DNA of 64,000 nt, taken from Aedoeadaptatus nemausensis (GTDB lineage Bacteria; Bacillota; Clostridia; Tissierellales; Peptoniphilaceae). Every line of letters begins with the position of its first letter. The first letter of the stretch is position 1. Position numbers and translations under genes: made by a program. Location: assembly GCF_903819165.1 (NCBI RefSeq), contig NZ_CAIJCS010000016.1, positions 121,258 through 185,257 on the forward strand. Reading direction: 5' to 3'. Below the pieces are notes generated by a model, which did not search any database, was not told the origin of the DNA, and saw nothing but the letters and a program-made list of their open reading frames with translations. Positions 34,643-43,705 of this stretch are shown in pieces.

Positions 34643-36040
34643 ATGGAACTTTTATTGACCATCAACGGGTATCTTTACTACCCTATTCTAATAATTGTCC
34701 TATTAGGCGCGGGCCTTTATTTTACGGTTCGCACGGGCTTCTTACAAATTTCCATGTTCGGAGAATCCCTTCGCGTGTTGCGGGAAAAACCCCACGAAGG
34801 AGAAGTCTCTTCCTTCCAGGCGCTTATGGTTTCTACCGCGTCTCGCGTCGGCACGGGCAATATCGTCGGTGTGGCACAGGCCATTTGCATAGGCGGCTAC
34901 GGCGCTATTTTCTGGATGTGGATTACGGCCATTATCGGCGGGGCATCGGCCTTTATCGAATCCACTCTCGCCCAAATTTATAAAAAACGCGGAGAGAACG
35001 GAACGAGCTACGGCGGCCCGAGCTACTATATCGAAAACGCACTGGGTTCCAGAACCGTCGGCGTTATTTTCGCTATCTTCTTGATTCTCACTTACGCTGT
35101 GGGCTTCAATATGCTCGCATCCTTCAATATGACCGACTCCTTCCGCGTATACGATTTCTTTACCGAAGGCAAGACCAGCTGGATCATCGGCGCATTGCTC
35201 GCCATCGTCGCGGGATACTGTATCCTGGGCGGCGGCAAGCGCATTATCAAGGCGACCTCCACATTGGTTCCCATCATGGGCATTATCTTCGTCGCCATGA
35301 GTTTGTTTATGATCTTCAAAAACATCGGCTACATGCCCACCGTATTTAAAAACATCTTCAACGACGCCTTCAACTTCAGAGCCATCTTCGGCGGCCTGGC
35401 AGGTTCCGCCCTTGTGCACGGCGTCAAGCGCGGCCTCTACTCCAACGAAGCCGGTATGGGTTCGGCACCGAATGCCGCAGCATCGGCGGATGTGTCCCAC
35501 CCGGTAAAACAAGGTCTCGTTCAAATGTTTTCCGTCTTCTTAGATACGCTCGTCATCTGCTCGGCCACGGCCTTTATGTCCATGGCATCGGGCATTGAAG
35601 CGACTGAAGAATTGGCGGGAGCTGCTTATGTACAGGAATCTTTGGCGACCGTATTCGGACACGGCGGCTATATCTTTATTACCCTGTCCCTTACCCTCTT
35701 CGCCTTTACAACCCTTCTGGGCAATCTCTACTACGTAGACAACTGCCTCACCTATCTCCACAAGAAAACACCGTCGAAAGGTTTTATGATCTGCTACCGC
35801 ATCGTGGCGATCCTCTTAATCTTCGTGGGCTCCAGCATTAAAATGGAAGCGGCATGGAATATCGCCGACTTCTTAATGGCTCTTATGGTACTTGTAAACA
35901 TTCCGGCCATTCTGCTTCTCGCCAATCAAGCCTTGGCGGCACTGAAAGATTACAAAGAACAAATCCATGAAGGAAAAAATCCCCACTTTATCGCCAGAAA
36001 TGTGGGTATCGACGACAGCAAATTGGATTATTGGAAATAA
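34643..36040 (+). CDS. Sodium:alanine/glycine symporter, AGCS family
   Basis: Membrane carrier of 465 residues with about 10-11 helices that imports alanine or glycine with sodium. The AGCS signatures are present: SRVGTGNIVGVAQAICIGGYGAIFWMW near residues 70-100 and LYSNEAGMGSAPNAAASADVSHP in the middle. The ATG at 34643 lies after ACGAGGTG; an upstream GTG at 34637 sits within that site. Single gene with its own promoter and terminator. Fits the amino-acid-based lifestyle suggested by the rest of the window. Confidence 0.94.
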   Translation: MELLLTINGYLYYPILIIVLLGAGLYFTVRTGFLQISMFGESLRVLREKPHEGEVSSFQALMVSTASRVGTGNIVGVAQAICIGGYGAIFWMWITAIIGGASAFIESTLAQIYKKRGENGTSYGGPSYYIENALGSRTVGVIFAIFLILTYAVGFNMLASFNMTDSFRVYDFFTEGKTSWIIGALLAIVAGYCILGGGKRIIKATSTLVPIMGIIFVAMSLFMIFKNIGYMPTVFKNIFNDAFNFRAIFGGLAGSALVHGVKRGLYSNEAGMGSAPNAAASADVSHPVKQGLVQMFSVFLDTLVICSATAFMSMASGIEATEELAGAAYVQESLATVFGHGGYIFITLSLTLFAFTTLLGNLYYVDNCLTYLHKKTPSKGFMICYRIVAILLIFVGSSIKMEAAWNIADFLMALMVLVNIPAILLLANQALAALKDYKEQIHEGKNPHFIARNVGIDDSKLDYWK

Positions 36041-36047
36041 AACAAAG

Positions 36048-36072
36048 ACCTCTGCATGGGCAGAGGTTTTTT
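36048..36072 (+). terminator. Terminator of the AGCS symporter gene
   Basis: ACCTCTGC-ATGG-GCAGAGGT followed by T6 (shared with the stem end). Confidence 0.88.
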
Positions 36073-36126
36073 CTATTCTTAAGTTTTTAAATTAACTAAC
36101 ATAAACCTTACTCAATCTTTTCTTTT

Positions 36127-36135
36127 TGATATAAT
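36127..36135 (+). promoter_or_regulatory. Extended -10 promoter of the Na/Pi cotransporter gene
   Basis: TTGATATAAT: perfect TATAAT with TGA in front. The -35 region (around 36108) is weak. Confidence 0.5.
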
Positions 36136-36176
36136 GGAACCGTATGAACGAATTCTAATCTTTGGAAGGAGATGTT

Positions 36177-37877
36177 ATGGCAGACGTTAGTTCCTGGTCT
36201 CAAATCAACTGGCACTTTATCGCCGGCGGATTGGGGCTGTTCCTATTCGGCGTCAAGATCATGGGCGACAGCTTAACCAAGTTTGCCGGCACCAAGATCC
36301 GGGACTATATTGAAAAATATACGTCCAATCCGATTATGGCCATCATCGTCGGCATCCTTATGACGGGGGTCATTCAGTCCTCATCTGCGGCTACGGTCAT
36401 CGCCATATCCCTCGTGCGCTCCGGCTTAATGGGTCTTGCCCAAGCCATCGCCATTATTTTAGGGGCGAATATCGGGACCACGGTTACCTCGATCTTAATC
36501 GGTTTTGAGCTGGATTATTACGCCTACTTTATCTTACTCGTCGGCGTGTTTTTAGTACTTATGGCCTCGAGAAAGAAGACCATCTACCTCGGCGAAATAA
36601 TTATCGGCTTCGGGCTTCTCTTTATAGGCTTAAACACCATGGGAGATGCCTTAAAAGATTTACAATCCATTCCCGGATTTGAAACCCTCGTCGTGCGCAT
36701 GAGCTCTCAACCGGCACTGGCCGCATTGGCCGGCGCCGTTTTAACCGCCGTGATCCAATCTTCATCGGCCATCGTCGGGATCGTCCAATCTCTGTACAAT
36801 ACCGACTCCATTACCTTTGTGGCGGCCCTGGGCCTTGTCTTCGGCGCCAATATCGGTACAACCATTACGGCGGCCCTGGCGGCCGTCGGAGGAAGCTTGG
36901 CGGCGAGAAGAACCTGCCTGTTCCACTTCCTCTTTAATGTAATAGTGTCCGTCTTCTTCCTATTGATTATCGGCCCCTATTCAAACCTCATCCTGAAATT
37001 GGCCGGGCTTCTCCACATGAACAAGATGATGACCATCGCTCTGGCCCACTTTACCTTTAACATGGCGGGTATGCTGATCTTCTTACCGATCATTCCCCAA
37101 TGTGTAAAGATACTGGAAAAAATCATGCCGGGCAGAGAAGACCTTTCCCTGCAACTGGGCAAAATCCAATTAGACGAAACCCTCGTGGAAGCTTTGCCGG
37201 CTGCCGCTTTAAGCCAAGCCAAGGCCGCCATGTTACAAGTGGCGGAAATCGTCTTGGAGGCTATGGAAGATTCCAAACACTATCTCACCACCAAGGATAA
37301 AAAATACTTCCACGAAGTCAATCAGTTGGAAGATATGATCAACGCACTGGATACGAAAATCGAGGACTATTTGCTGAAAATCTCCAAACAGTCCTTAACG
37401 GAAGAACTGGCGGACGAATATTCTTCCAATCTGCAGGTGCAAAAGAATTTCGAACGTATCGGCGACCTGGTGCAAAACCTGGTGGAATATTACGAAATGA
37501 TCTACGATTCCAGAGAGGAATTTGACGAAGAGGCCATGGCGGATTTAATGGCCATGTACGAACTTCTGCTCCACATGTTCTCAAACGGCGTGGCCGTATT
37601 CGACGGCGGCGACCACCATCTCTACGAAATGATGAAAGAAGACGAGAACAACTTAAACTACATGGAATACCAACTTCGTGCATCTCACTTCAGACGGATG
37701 ACATCCGAGCACGAAGAGGCCACCGTCACCACATCCTTGTATGTCGACATTTTAGGTACGCTGGAGCGTATCGGTGACCACGCCTTTAACATCGCCCGCT
37801 TAACTTTCGACCCGATCAAGAGCCACGGTGAAAAAAGTTTGGTGGCGGAAGAATTACAAAAAAAAGAAACGGCATAG
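36177..37877 (+). CDS. Na/Pi cotransporter family protein with C-terminal PhoU-like domain
   Basis: A 566-residue membrane protein. The two inverted repeats of the family each carry the QSSS signature (VIQSSSAATVIA near residue 65 and VIQSSSAIVGIV near 200), with about eight helices in the first 310 residues. The rest is helical and PhoU-like (QLEDMINALDTKIEDYLLKI, ERIGDLVQNLVEYYEM, LERIGDHAFNIARL), a common fusion in Firmicutes. GGAAGGAG precedes the ATG at 36177. Probably moves phosphate or a related anion with sodium; the PhoU part may sense or gate transport. Confidence 0.92.
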   Translation: MADVSSWSQINWHFIAGGLGLFLFGVKIMGDSLTKFAGTKIRDYIEKYTSNPIMAIIVGILMTGVIQSSSAATVIAISLVRSGLMGLAQAIAIILGANIGTTVTSILIGFELDYYAYFILLVGVFLVLMASRKKTIYLGEIIIGFGLLFIGLNTMGDALKDLQSIPGFETLVVRMSSQPALAALAGAVLTAVIQSSSAIVGIVQSLYNTDSITFVAALGLVFGANIGTTITAALAAVGGSLAARRTCLFHFLFNVIVSVFFLLIIGPYSNLILKLAGLLHMNKMMTIALAHFTFNMAGMLIFLPIIPQCVKILEKIMPGREDLSLQLGKIQLDETLVEALPAAALSQAKAAMLQVAEIVLEAMEDSKHYLTTKDKKYFHEVNQLEDMINALDTKIEDYLLKISKQSLTEELADEYSSNLQVQKNFERIGDLVQNLVEYYEMIYDSREEFDEEAMADLMAMYELLLHMFSNGVAVFDGGDHHLYEMMKEDENNLNYMEYQLRASHFRRMTSEHEEATVTTSLYVDILGTLERIGDHAFNIARLTFDPIKSHGEKSLVAEELQKKETA

Positions 37878-37884
37878 CCCCATC

Positions 37885-37914
37885 TCCTCGAGGACAATCC
37901 CTCGAGGATTTTTA
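37885..37914 (+). terminator. Terminator of the Na/Pi cotransporter gene
   Basis: TCCTCGAGG pairs with CCTCGAGGA across a short loop, then TTTTTAT. Confidence 0.85.
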
Positions 37915-37920
37915 TTGCAA

Positions 37921-37947
37921 GAAAAAAGAGCAGGTTTTCCTGCTCTT
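37921..37947 (-). terminator. Terminator of the telA-xpaC operon
   Basis: AAAGAGCAGG pairs with CCTGCTCTTT across four bases; on the minus strand a T6 run follows. It overlaps the telA stop codon. Confidence 0.85.
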
Positions 37948-39065
37948 TATCTCTCTTCGTTTTGACGGGCGAGAAGACGGGTCTTTAAATCCTGCTCCAG
38001 AATTTCCAGTTCCCGCTTCGCCTTTTCCCGATTGTCGTGGCCTTCCATTTGAATGTGGCGCACTTCGTCTAAGGCGGCGATCAGTTGCTCGTTGGTGTGG
38101 CGAATGGTATCCACATCCACGATGCCCCGCTCGCTTTCCTTCGCCACATTTACCGTGCTTTGGCGGAGGGTGTCGGCATTTTTCTTTAACAACTCATTGG
38201 TAAGATCGGACACCATTTTTTGCGCCTCGGCGGCCTGTTCCGAATGGTGCACGCCTAAGGCGAGGACCATTTGATTCTTCCAAATGGGAATGGTATTCAC
38301 GATGGTGGATTGAATCTTTTCCGCCATCACCGTGTTGGACGCCTGCACCATGCGAATTTGAGGCGCCATTTGAAGGCTCACCATGCGAGTCAGCTCCAAA
38401 TCGTGGATCTTCTTTTCAAAGCGATTGGCCATGTTCTGAAGATCGTTCACCTTTTGCGCCTCGATGCTCCCGGGCTCCGTATTCGCCATCAGGGCGGGGA
38501 GCTCCTTGGTGCGCACTTCCTCGAGCTTTTGATTGCCCGCCATAATATACATGGTGAGTTCCTTGAAATACTTCTCGTTTAACTCGTACATTTGATCCAA
38601 CATGGAAATATCTTTCATCAGTGTGATCTGATGATTTTCAAGGGCTCGGGCGATTTCATCTACGTTTTTTTCCGCCTTGTCGTATTTTACCTTCATGGCG
38701 GTAATTTTATTGGCGGAGCGTTTAAAGAGCCCCTTAATACCCTTTTCGTCCTCGTTTTCAAAGCTCTTAAGCTCCGTCACTACGCCGGAGAGGAGACCTC
38801 CCACCTCGCCGAGATCTTTCGTACGTACGGATTCCAGTGTCTTTTCGGAGAAGGTGGAGATTTTCTTTTGGGCGCCCACGCCGTATTGAAGCACCACCGA
38901 GGAATTGGTAAGGTCGATGGTCTTGGCGAATTCATCCACCTGGCGCTGTTCCGCTTCTGTCAGCTGAATCTCTTTTTTCGGAGCTTTTTCTTCCAATAGA
39001 ATACTTTCCTCTTCGTGAGGCGTATCGTCTAAGCCGTCTAATGTTAATTTTATTTCGTCGCTCAT
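37947..39065 (-). CDS. TelA-like toxic anion resistance family protein
   Basis: A 372-residue cytoplasmic, mostly helical protein of the TelA family (named for tellurite resistance, also linked to stress from cell-wall-acting agents). Family-like stretches are ILEQDLKTRLLARQNEE at the end, TIVNTIPIWKNQMVLALGVHHSEQAAEAQ and LPALMANTEPGSIEAQKVNDL. Its ATG overlaps the upstream gene's stop (TAATG). The pairing with an XpaC-like gene is a known conserved neighbourhood in Firmicutes. Biochemical role not established. Confidence 0.9.
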   Translation of the reverse strand: MSDEIKLTLDGLDDTPHEEESILLEEKAPKKEIQLTEAEQRQVDEFAKTIDLTNSSVVLQYGVGAQKKISTFSEKTLESVRTKDLGEVGGLLSGVVTELKSFENEDEKGIKGLFKRSANKITAMKVKYDKAEKNVDEIARALENHQITLMKDISMLDQMYELNEKYFKELTMYIMAGNQKLEEVRTKELPALMANTEPGSIEAQKVNDLQNMANRFEKKIHDLELTRMVSLQMAPQIRMVQASNTVMAEKIQSTIVNTIPIWKNQMVLALGVHHSEQAAEAQKMVSDLTNELLKKNADTLRQSTVNVAKESERGIVDVDTIRHTNEQLIAALDEVRHIQMEGHDNREKAKRELEILEQDLKTRLLARQNEER

Positions 39066-40198
39066 TAAGATTCTCCTTTAAGATCCTGATCGAATAAGCC
39101 GTCTTGTTTCATTACCGTCTGCATCACATTCATTTCCGCCTTCAGTTCCAGGAGATCGTCTTTATAGAGGGTATCCAAAAGCTTTTCGTAGGCGGCGGTT
39201 ACCGTGTCCAGAGAGTGCAATATGTCGCTCATAGTGGAGCGAATGGAATCCGTTATCACCGAGGAAGATTCGAACTGGATGTAGCGGTGAATAAGCTTCA
39301 TGGTAGTGGGGGCGTAGTAATCGGTAAACTTATTGAGCTCTTCCACCCGGCGGGGATCCCCCTCCACGGCGTGGTCGATAGAGGCGAGGAGCTTCTCCAG
39401 CCGCTCGATGCGCGCCTTCAGTTCGGTGGATGTCGTAGCGGATTTATACTCCGAGAGTTTGTCGCCGTAATCCGTAAGGGCCTTGGCCCGGTCGTCTTCG
39501 ATGGCCTCCCGCTCTTCTTCCTTCTCGATAGGGCGGGGCGTCTCCTCCACATACACGGAATGGCCTTGATAGTGCGCCTTATAGGCATCGTATGAGGGCC
39601 GGTCCAACAAGAGGAGCTCCCCGTTTTCCACGACTCGCCCTTGGGGAAAGAGATCTTTTTTGATCATGGCGTTTAATTCCTTTACCACCTCGCTCTTCGG
39701 CTTGTTGAGGGCGGTGGAAATATCGTCGGTGGCTAAGATGGGATTGTCGCCGATCTCTCTGCGAATGCGGAAAAAATCCCTTGCGAGAATCATTTGTTGA
39801 TGGGTGTATAAAGTGGCCAGTCCGAAGACTATCGTGGCGATAAGGATGAAAAGGGCGGCGAGGAAATAAACTCCATCGAAAAATCGTATCCATTCTATAA
39901 GAGCAATTAGCGTAATAAAAAGAGATCCTGCCGCACCCAGTGCCGCCGTATTGCGCAGCCAAAACCACGCCCCGGGCGTCCTGGCTTTTTGGGACACCTT
40001 GGACGGATCCCGACTCACCTTCAGCGCTTCTTCTTCCTTGTTCATTCCCCGGCGAAAACCCCTCATCACGGCGCCGGCGCCGGTTTTTGTATAGTAAATA
40101 GCATTTTCCACGCTCTTTTCGATAACATCGGACACATCCTTAAAATTATCGTCCTGTAGGGCGCGGTCTAATTTTTCTTTTAATCCGTCGTCTTTCAA
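39065..40198 (-). CDS. XpaC-like 5-bromo-4-chloroindolyl phosphate hydrolysis family protein
   Basis: A 377-residue membrane-associated protein. After an N-terminal soluble stretch, two hydrophobic segments (about residues 75-135, AALGAAGSLFITLIALIEWI and FLAALFILIATIVFGLATLY) anchor it, and a long helical domain follows. It starts with TTG at 40198, supported by GAGAGGAG upstream; no ATG or GTG fits. Coupled to telA by a stop/start overlap. Despite the family name no hydrolase active site is visible, and the function is unknown. Confidence 0.82.
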   Translation of the reverse strand: MKDDGLKEKLDRALQDDNFKDVSDVIEKSVENAIYYTKTGAGAVMRGFRRGMNKEEEALKVSRDPSKVSQKARTPGAWFWLRNTAALGAAGSLFITLIALIEWIRFFDGVYFLAALFILIATIVFGLATLYTHQQMILARDFFRIRREIGDNPILATDDISTALNKPKSEVVKELNAMIKKDLFPQGRVVENGELLLLDRPSYDAYKAHYQGHSVYVEETPRPIEKEEEREAIEDDRAKALTDYGDKLSEYKSATTSTELKARIERLEKLLASIDHAVEGDPRRVEELNKFTDYYAPTTMKLIHRYIQFESSSVITDSIRSTMSDILHSLDTVTAAYEKLLDTLYKDDLLELKAEMNVMQTVMKQDGLFDQDLKGES

Positions 40199-40348
40199 CG
40201 CAAAGCTCCTCTCTCGAGTCTTTTAATCGACTCTATTCTACTCTAATTGTAACACAGCCTTCATTTTCTTCGCCTTAAAATCGGAGGGTATAGCTTATAT
40301 TTACCACATCTTCACGGGGAGTTTGCCGTTTCTTACATTTTGTTTCTC

Positions 40349-40377
40349 TTGCACTTTCATAGATTTTCCTCGATAAT
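40349..40377 (+). promoter_or_regulatory. Promoter of the DEAD-box helicase gene
   Basis: TTGCAC (40349-40354), 17 bases, GATAAT (40372-40377). Gives a leader of about 80 bases containing a terminator hairpin. Confidence 0.65.
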
Positions 40378-40407
40378 GGAAGAAGAACAAAGATTATCGA
40401 CCAGCGA

Positions 40408-40433
40408 AGTAGTCCTCGGGACTGCTTTTTTTA
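40408..40433 (+). terminator. Leader terminator/attenuator before the DEAD-box helicase gene
   Basis: AGTAGTCC pairs with GGGACTGCT (one G-T pair) and is followed by T7. It lies between the promoter at 40349 and the start codon at 40464, so transcription must pass it to reach the gene. Confidence 0.65.
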
Positions 40434-40463
40434 TGATACTTTTAAGCAAACTAGGAGGAACGT

Positions 40464-42119
40464 TTGAAATTTAATGAATTTAATTTGTCGCCGCAACTTT
40501 TAAAGGGCGTGGAAGCCATGGGCTTTGAAGAGGCCTCGCCCATTCAGGCTCAAAGCATGGAGCCTATGCTCGCCGGCCGCGATGTGATCGCCCAGGCTCA
40601 AACGGGCACGGGGAAAACCGCCGCCTACGGCATTCCCATGCTGGAGACGGTGACGAAGGAAAAAAAGGTGCAGGGTCTCGTGCTCTGCCCCACGCGGGAA
40701 CTTTGCCTGCAAGTGGCCGAGGAACTGGGGAAACTGGGCGCCTATAAAAAAGGCATTAAGATCCTTCCAATCTACGGCGGCACAAGCATCGAACGGCAAA
40801 TCCGCTCCCTAAAAGGGGGCGTGCAGATCGTCGTGGGGACACCGGGTCGTGTTATGGACCATATGCGCAGAAAAACGCTGAAATTCGACGATCTCGCCAT
40901 AGCCATCTTAGACGAAGCGGACGAAATGTTCGCCATGGGTTTTCGTGACGACATGCAGACCATTTTAGATCAGACGCCTAAAACCCGCCAAACCTGTTTC
41001 TTCTCCGCCACTATGGAGAAGGAAATTATGGACTTCTCCGCCCGCTTCCAATCGGATCCGGAAATTATCCGTATCAAACATAAACAGCTCACAGTAGAAA
41101 ACATCAAGCAATATTACTTGGAAATGAAAGCGTCTATGAAGCCTGAAATCCTAAGTCGCCTCGTGGATATTTACGATCCTACCCTCGCCATCGTGTTCTG
41201 CAACACGAAAAAGCGGGTAGACGCTCTCGTCGCCGATATGGCGAGCAGAGGATACTCCGTGGACGGTCTCCACGGCGATTTAAAGCAAAATCAACGGGAT
41301 TCGGTAATGAAGCGCTTCAGAAATTCCTCTATCGACATCCTCGTGGCCACGGACGTGGCGGCGCGGGGAATCGATGTAGGCAATGTGGACATGGTGGTAA
41401 ACTACGATCTTCCCCAAGACGAGGAATATTACGTCCACCGCATCGGCAGAACGGCCCGCGCCGGCAGAAAGGGCCTTTCTTTCTCCTTTATCGTGGGACG
41501 GGATATTTATAAACTAGAAGACATCGTCCGCTACACTAAGGCCGATCTTCACTATATGGAACTTCCCACCATCGAGCAGATGGACGATAACTATAGGGAA
41601 AATTTTGAAGAGCGGGTCATTGAAGCATTGAAAAATCCGGGAGATTTAAGCGAGTACAAGGCTATGGTGGAATCTTTATTGCGTCTTGAGTACGGCGCTG
41701 TGGAGGTGGCGGCTTCTCTTATGAAACTCTTAGACGAAAGCCAACAAAATCGTAAACACGACGCCTTAGAGCAGGTGGACTACGGCAAGAAATTCCGCGC
41801 TCGAGGTCTTAGAAAAGATAATCGCAAGGATAACCGAAAAGGGGGAAAGGGCAAGAAGAAAGGCGGCAAAAAGCGCTTTTCCAATCAAGCCAAGCTTTAC
41901 TGGAATGTGGGACGAAAAGACGGCGTCAATCCGAAAGTGGTCCTTGCCGTATTTAACAATGAAACCAACTTGGGCCGGGATATCGTAGGTAATATTTTGC
42001 TTCGAGATCACCACACGGTCATCGAAGTGCCCAAGGATATGGCGAAGGCCGCCATCACGCAGCTGCAAAATAAAGAAGTGGTGGGTCAATCCCTTCACGT
42101 GCGCCCGTACAGAGATTAA
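40464..42119 (+). CDS. DEAD-box ATP-dependent RNA helicase, DbpA/CsdA type
   Basis: A 551-residue RNA helicase. Motifs in order: the Q motif (FEEASPIQAQ), AQTGTGKT, PTRELCLQ, DEAD in AILDEADEMF, SAT, ATDVAARGIDVGNVD and HRIGRTARAGRKG. A very basic linker (about 445-470, RKDNRKDNRKGGKGKKKGG) leads to a C-terminal RNA-recognition domain like that of DbpA/CsdA. The start is TTG at 40464, five bases after AGGAGG; the nearest ATG is out of frame. The leader terminator suggests control by anti-termination, for example in the cold. Acts in ribosome assembly or mRNA turnover. Confidence 0.94.
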   Translation: MKFNEFNLSPQLLKGVEAMGFEEASPIQAQSMEPMLAGRDVIAQAQTGTGKTAAYGIPMLETVTKEKKVQGLVLCPTRELCLQVAEELGKLGAYKKGIKILPIYGGTSIERQIRSLKGGVQIVVGTPGRVMDHMRRKTLKFDDLAIAILDEADEMFAMGFRDDMQTILDQTPKTRQTCFFSATMEKEIMDFSARFQSDPEIIRIKHKQLTVENIKQYYLEMKASMKPEILSRLVDIYDPTLAIVFCNTKKRVDALVADMASRGYSVDGLHGDLKQNQRDSVMKRFRNSSIDILVATDVAARGIDVGNVDMVVNYDLPQDEEYYVHRIGRTARAGRKGLSFSFIVGRDIYKLEDIVRYTKADLHYMELPTIEQMDDNYRENFEERVIEALKNPGDLSEYKAMVESLLRLEYGAVEVAASLMKLLDESQQNRKHDALEQVDYGKKFRARGLRKDNRKDNRKGGKGKKKGGKKRFSNQAKLYWNVGRKDGVNPKVVLAVFNNETNLGRDIVGNILLRDHHTVIEVPKDMAKAAITQLQNKEVVGQSLHVRPYRD

Positions 42120-42168
42120 TCTCCCGCCCTTTCTTGTGGTACAATCGTAAAAAGAGAGGGGCGATGAG

Positions 42169-42732
42169 GTGAATCTCATACCTTTAGAAGAACGTCATGT
42201 CGTAGATTTTTTGAACTGGGAGGATCACACCGATCCCCTCTACGCCATGTACAATTTCGAAGAAACGGCGGAAACAATTGGCGAATGGTATCAGTGGAAG
42301 ACCGAAGATAAGCGGGATCTTTACTACGCGATTATGGAAAAAAGCCGCGCCGTCGGCTACATCGGTTTAAAAAATATTTCGCCCATTACCCGCAAGGGGG
42401 AAGTGGGCATTATTATCGATCGGGCGGAGATGGGAAAAGGCTACGGCAAAGAGGCCATGGAGGAATTGCTCCGCCTGGGCTTTGAGGAACTTAAGCTTGA
42501 GACTCTATACCTGGAGGTCCTTCCCTGGAATGAACGGGCGATTAAGCTCTATAAAAAAATGGGCTTTCAAAAGACGACGGCCATCTTCAGGCCCGTGGAT
42601 CTTCCCGAGGACGAAAAGAGCTTGCGGGCCTTTATGCCCTATAAGGATAAAATCAGAAAAGGGCGGAGCTACAGCGCCGTCTTAGTGGATCATATGGAAC
42701 TTACGAAAGGGGTGTGGCGACGTGGAATTTAA
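42169..42732 (+). CDS. GNAT family N-acetyltransferase (RimJ/RimL-like)
   Basis: A 187-residue acetyl-CoA-dependent transferase. The acetyl-CoA loop is seen in DRAEMGKGYGKEAMEELLRLGFEE, followed by YLEVLPWNERAIKLYKKMGFQKT. GTG start at 42169 with GAGAGGGG seven bases before it; an upstream ATG runs straight into a stop. Its 3' end overlaps the DnaD-like gene by 11 bases, so both are probably translated from one message. Substrate unknown; N-terminal or small-molecule acetylation are both possible. Confidence 0.87.
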   Translation: MNLIPLEERHVVDFLNWEDHTDPLYAMYNFEETAETIGEWYQWKTEDKRDLYYAIMEKSRAVGYIGLKNISPITRKGEVGIIIDRAEMGKGYGKEAMEELLRLGFEELKLETLYLEVLPWNERAIKLYKKMGFQKTTAIFRPVDLPEDEKSLRAFMPYKDKIRKGRSYSAVLVDHMELTKGVWRRGI

Positions 42733-43705
42733 AATCGACCCGTTGCAATTAGACTTGGGCGACACGCCCATCGAAAACATCTTTTTAAACGACTATATGC
42801 CCGGCGCCGACGGCGATTTTGTAAAAGTCTATCTAACGGGCATCCAAATGGCACACAATGGAGGCGAGGGCGATCATCAAACCATCGCTTCTCGCCTTAA
42901 TTTATTGGAAAGCGACGTTTCCCGCGCCTGGGATTACTGGGAAGGGGAAGGCATCGTAGAAAAAATCTACGAAGGCGAAAGCTACGGCATTCGCTTTTTG
43001 CGCCTGAAAGAACTGTATACCAAGGAAATCTACACGCCGGACAAGACCAAGAGCGATTTCGTAAAGCGCCTTGAAGACAGAGAAGTGGCGGATATGTTTA
43101 CCCGCTGCGAATACTACATGCGCCGCCAAATTCCCTATCAGCAAAAACTGGACATCGCCTCCTGGCGAGAAGTTTACAATATGCCCATCGACATGATTCT
43201 CGAGGCCTTCCGCTATGGCACCGAAGAAAAAAACAAGCGCTCCGTAGCCTATATCGAGGGCATCGTGCGAAATTGGGCGGACGATAATATTCGCACCCCG
43301 GAAGATCTCGAGAAAAACTTCATGGAGCACGACGCGAGCTATTACCGCTACCGTCATCTCCTACAGCTTATGGGTCTTTCGAGAAAGCCCTATATTCGCG
43401 AGGAATCGGACATAGTGGAAGAATACCTGGAGATTATGAGCTTCGAGCTTATGGAAGAGGCGGCCAAGCGCACAGGCGGCATCGCCAGGCCCAATTGGCG
43501 CTATTTTGAAAGCATCTTAGCCGCCTGGAAGGCGAAAGATATTCTTAAAAAAGAAGATCTTTCGAAAGATGTGCGGGAAAAACCGGCACCTCGAAGCGCC
43601 CAAAAGCCCATTCAAAACTCCGCCACCTCCAAATACACATCCGACGATTTGGCGAAAATGGCGGAGCGGAAATGGAAACAGTTTCAAGAAAGGCGGGGAA
43701 AGTAA
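42722..43705 (+). CDS. DnaD-domain replication protein
   Basis: A 327-residue protein. The N-terminal part (about 25-105) looks like a winged helix (ASRLNLLESDVSRAWDYWEGEGIV) and the central part is a DnaD-type helical domain (LDIASWREVYNMPIDMILEAFRYGTEEKNKRSVAYIEGIVRNW split over residues 140-200) ending with the typical IVRNWADDNI. GTG start. It overlaps the acetyltransferase gene and abuts the DnaC-like gene with no gap, the usual primosome pairing in Firmicutes. Probably helps open DNA and recruit the helicase loader. Confidence 0.9.
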   Translation: MEFKIDPLQLDLGDTPIENIFLNDYMPGADGDFVKVYLTGIQMAHNGGEGDHQTIASRLNLLESDVSRAWDYWEGEGIVEKIYEGESYGIRFLRLKELYTKEIYTPDKTKSDFVKRLEDREVADMFTRCEYYMRRQIPYQQKLDIASWREVYNMPIDMILEAFRYGTEEKNKRSVAYIEGIVRNWADDNIRTPEDLEKNFMEHDASYYRYRHLLQLMGLSRKPYIREESDIVEEYLEIMSFELMEEAAKRTGGIARPNWRYFESILAAWKAKDILKKEDLSKDVREKPAPRSAQKPIQNSATSKYTSDDLAKMAERKWKQFQERRGK

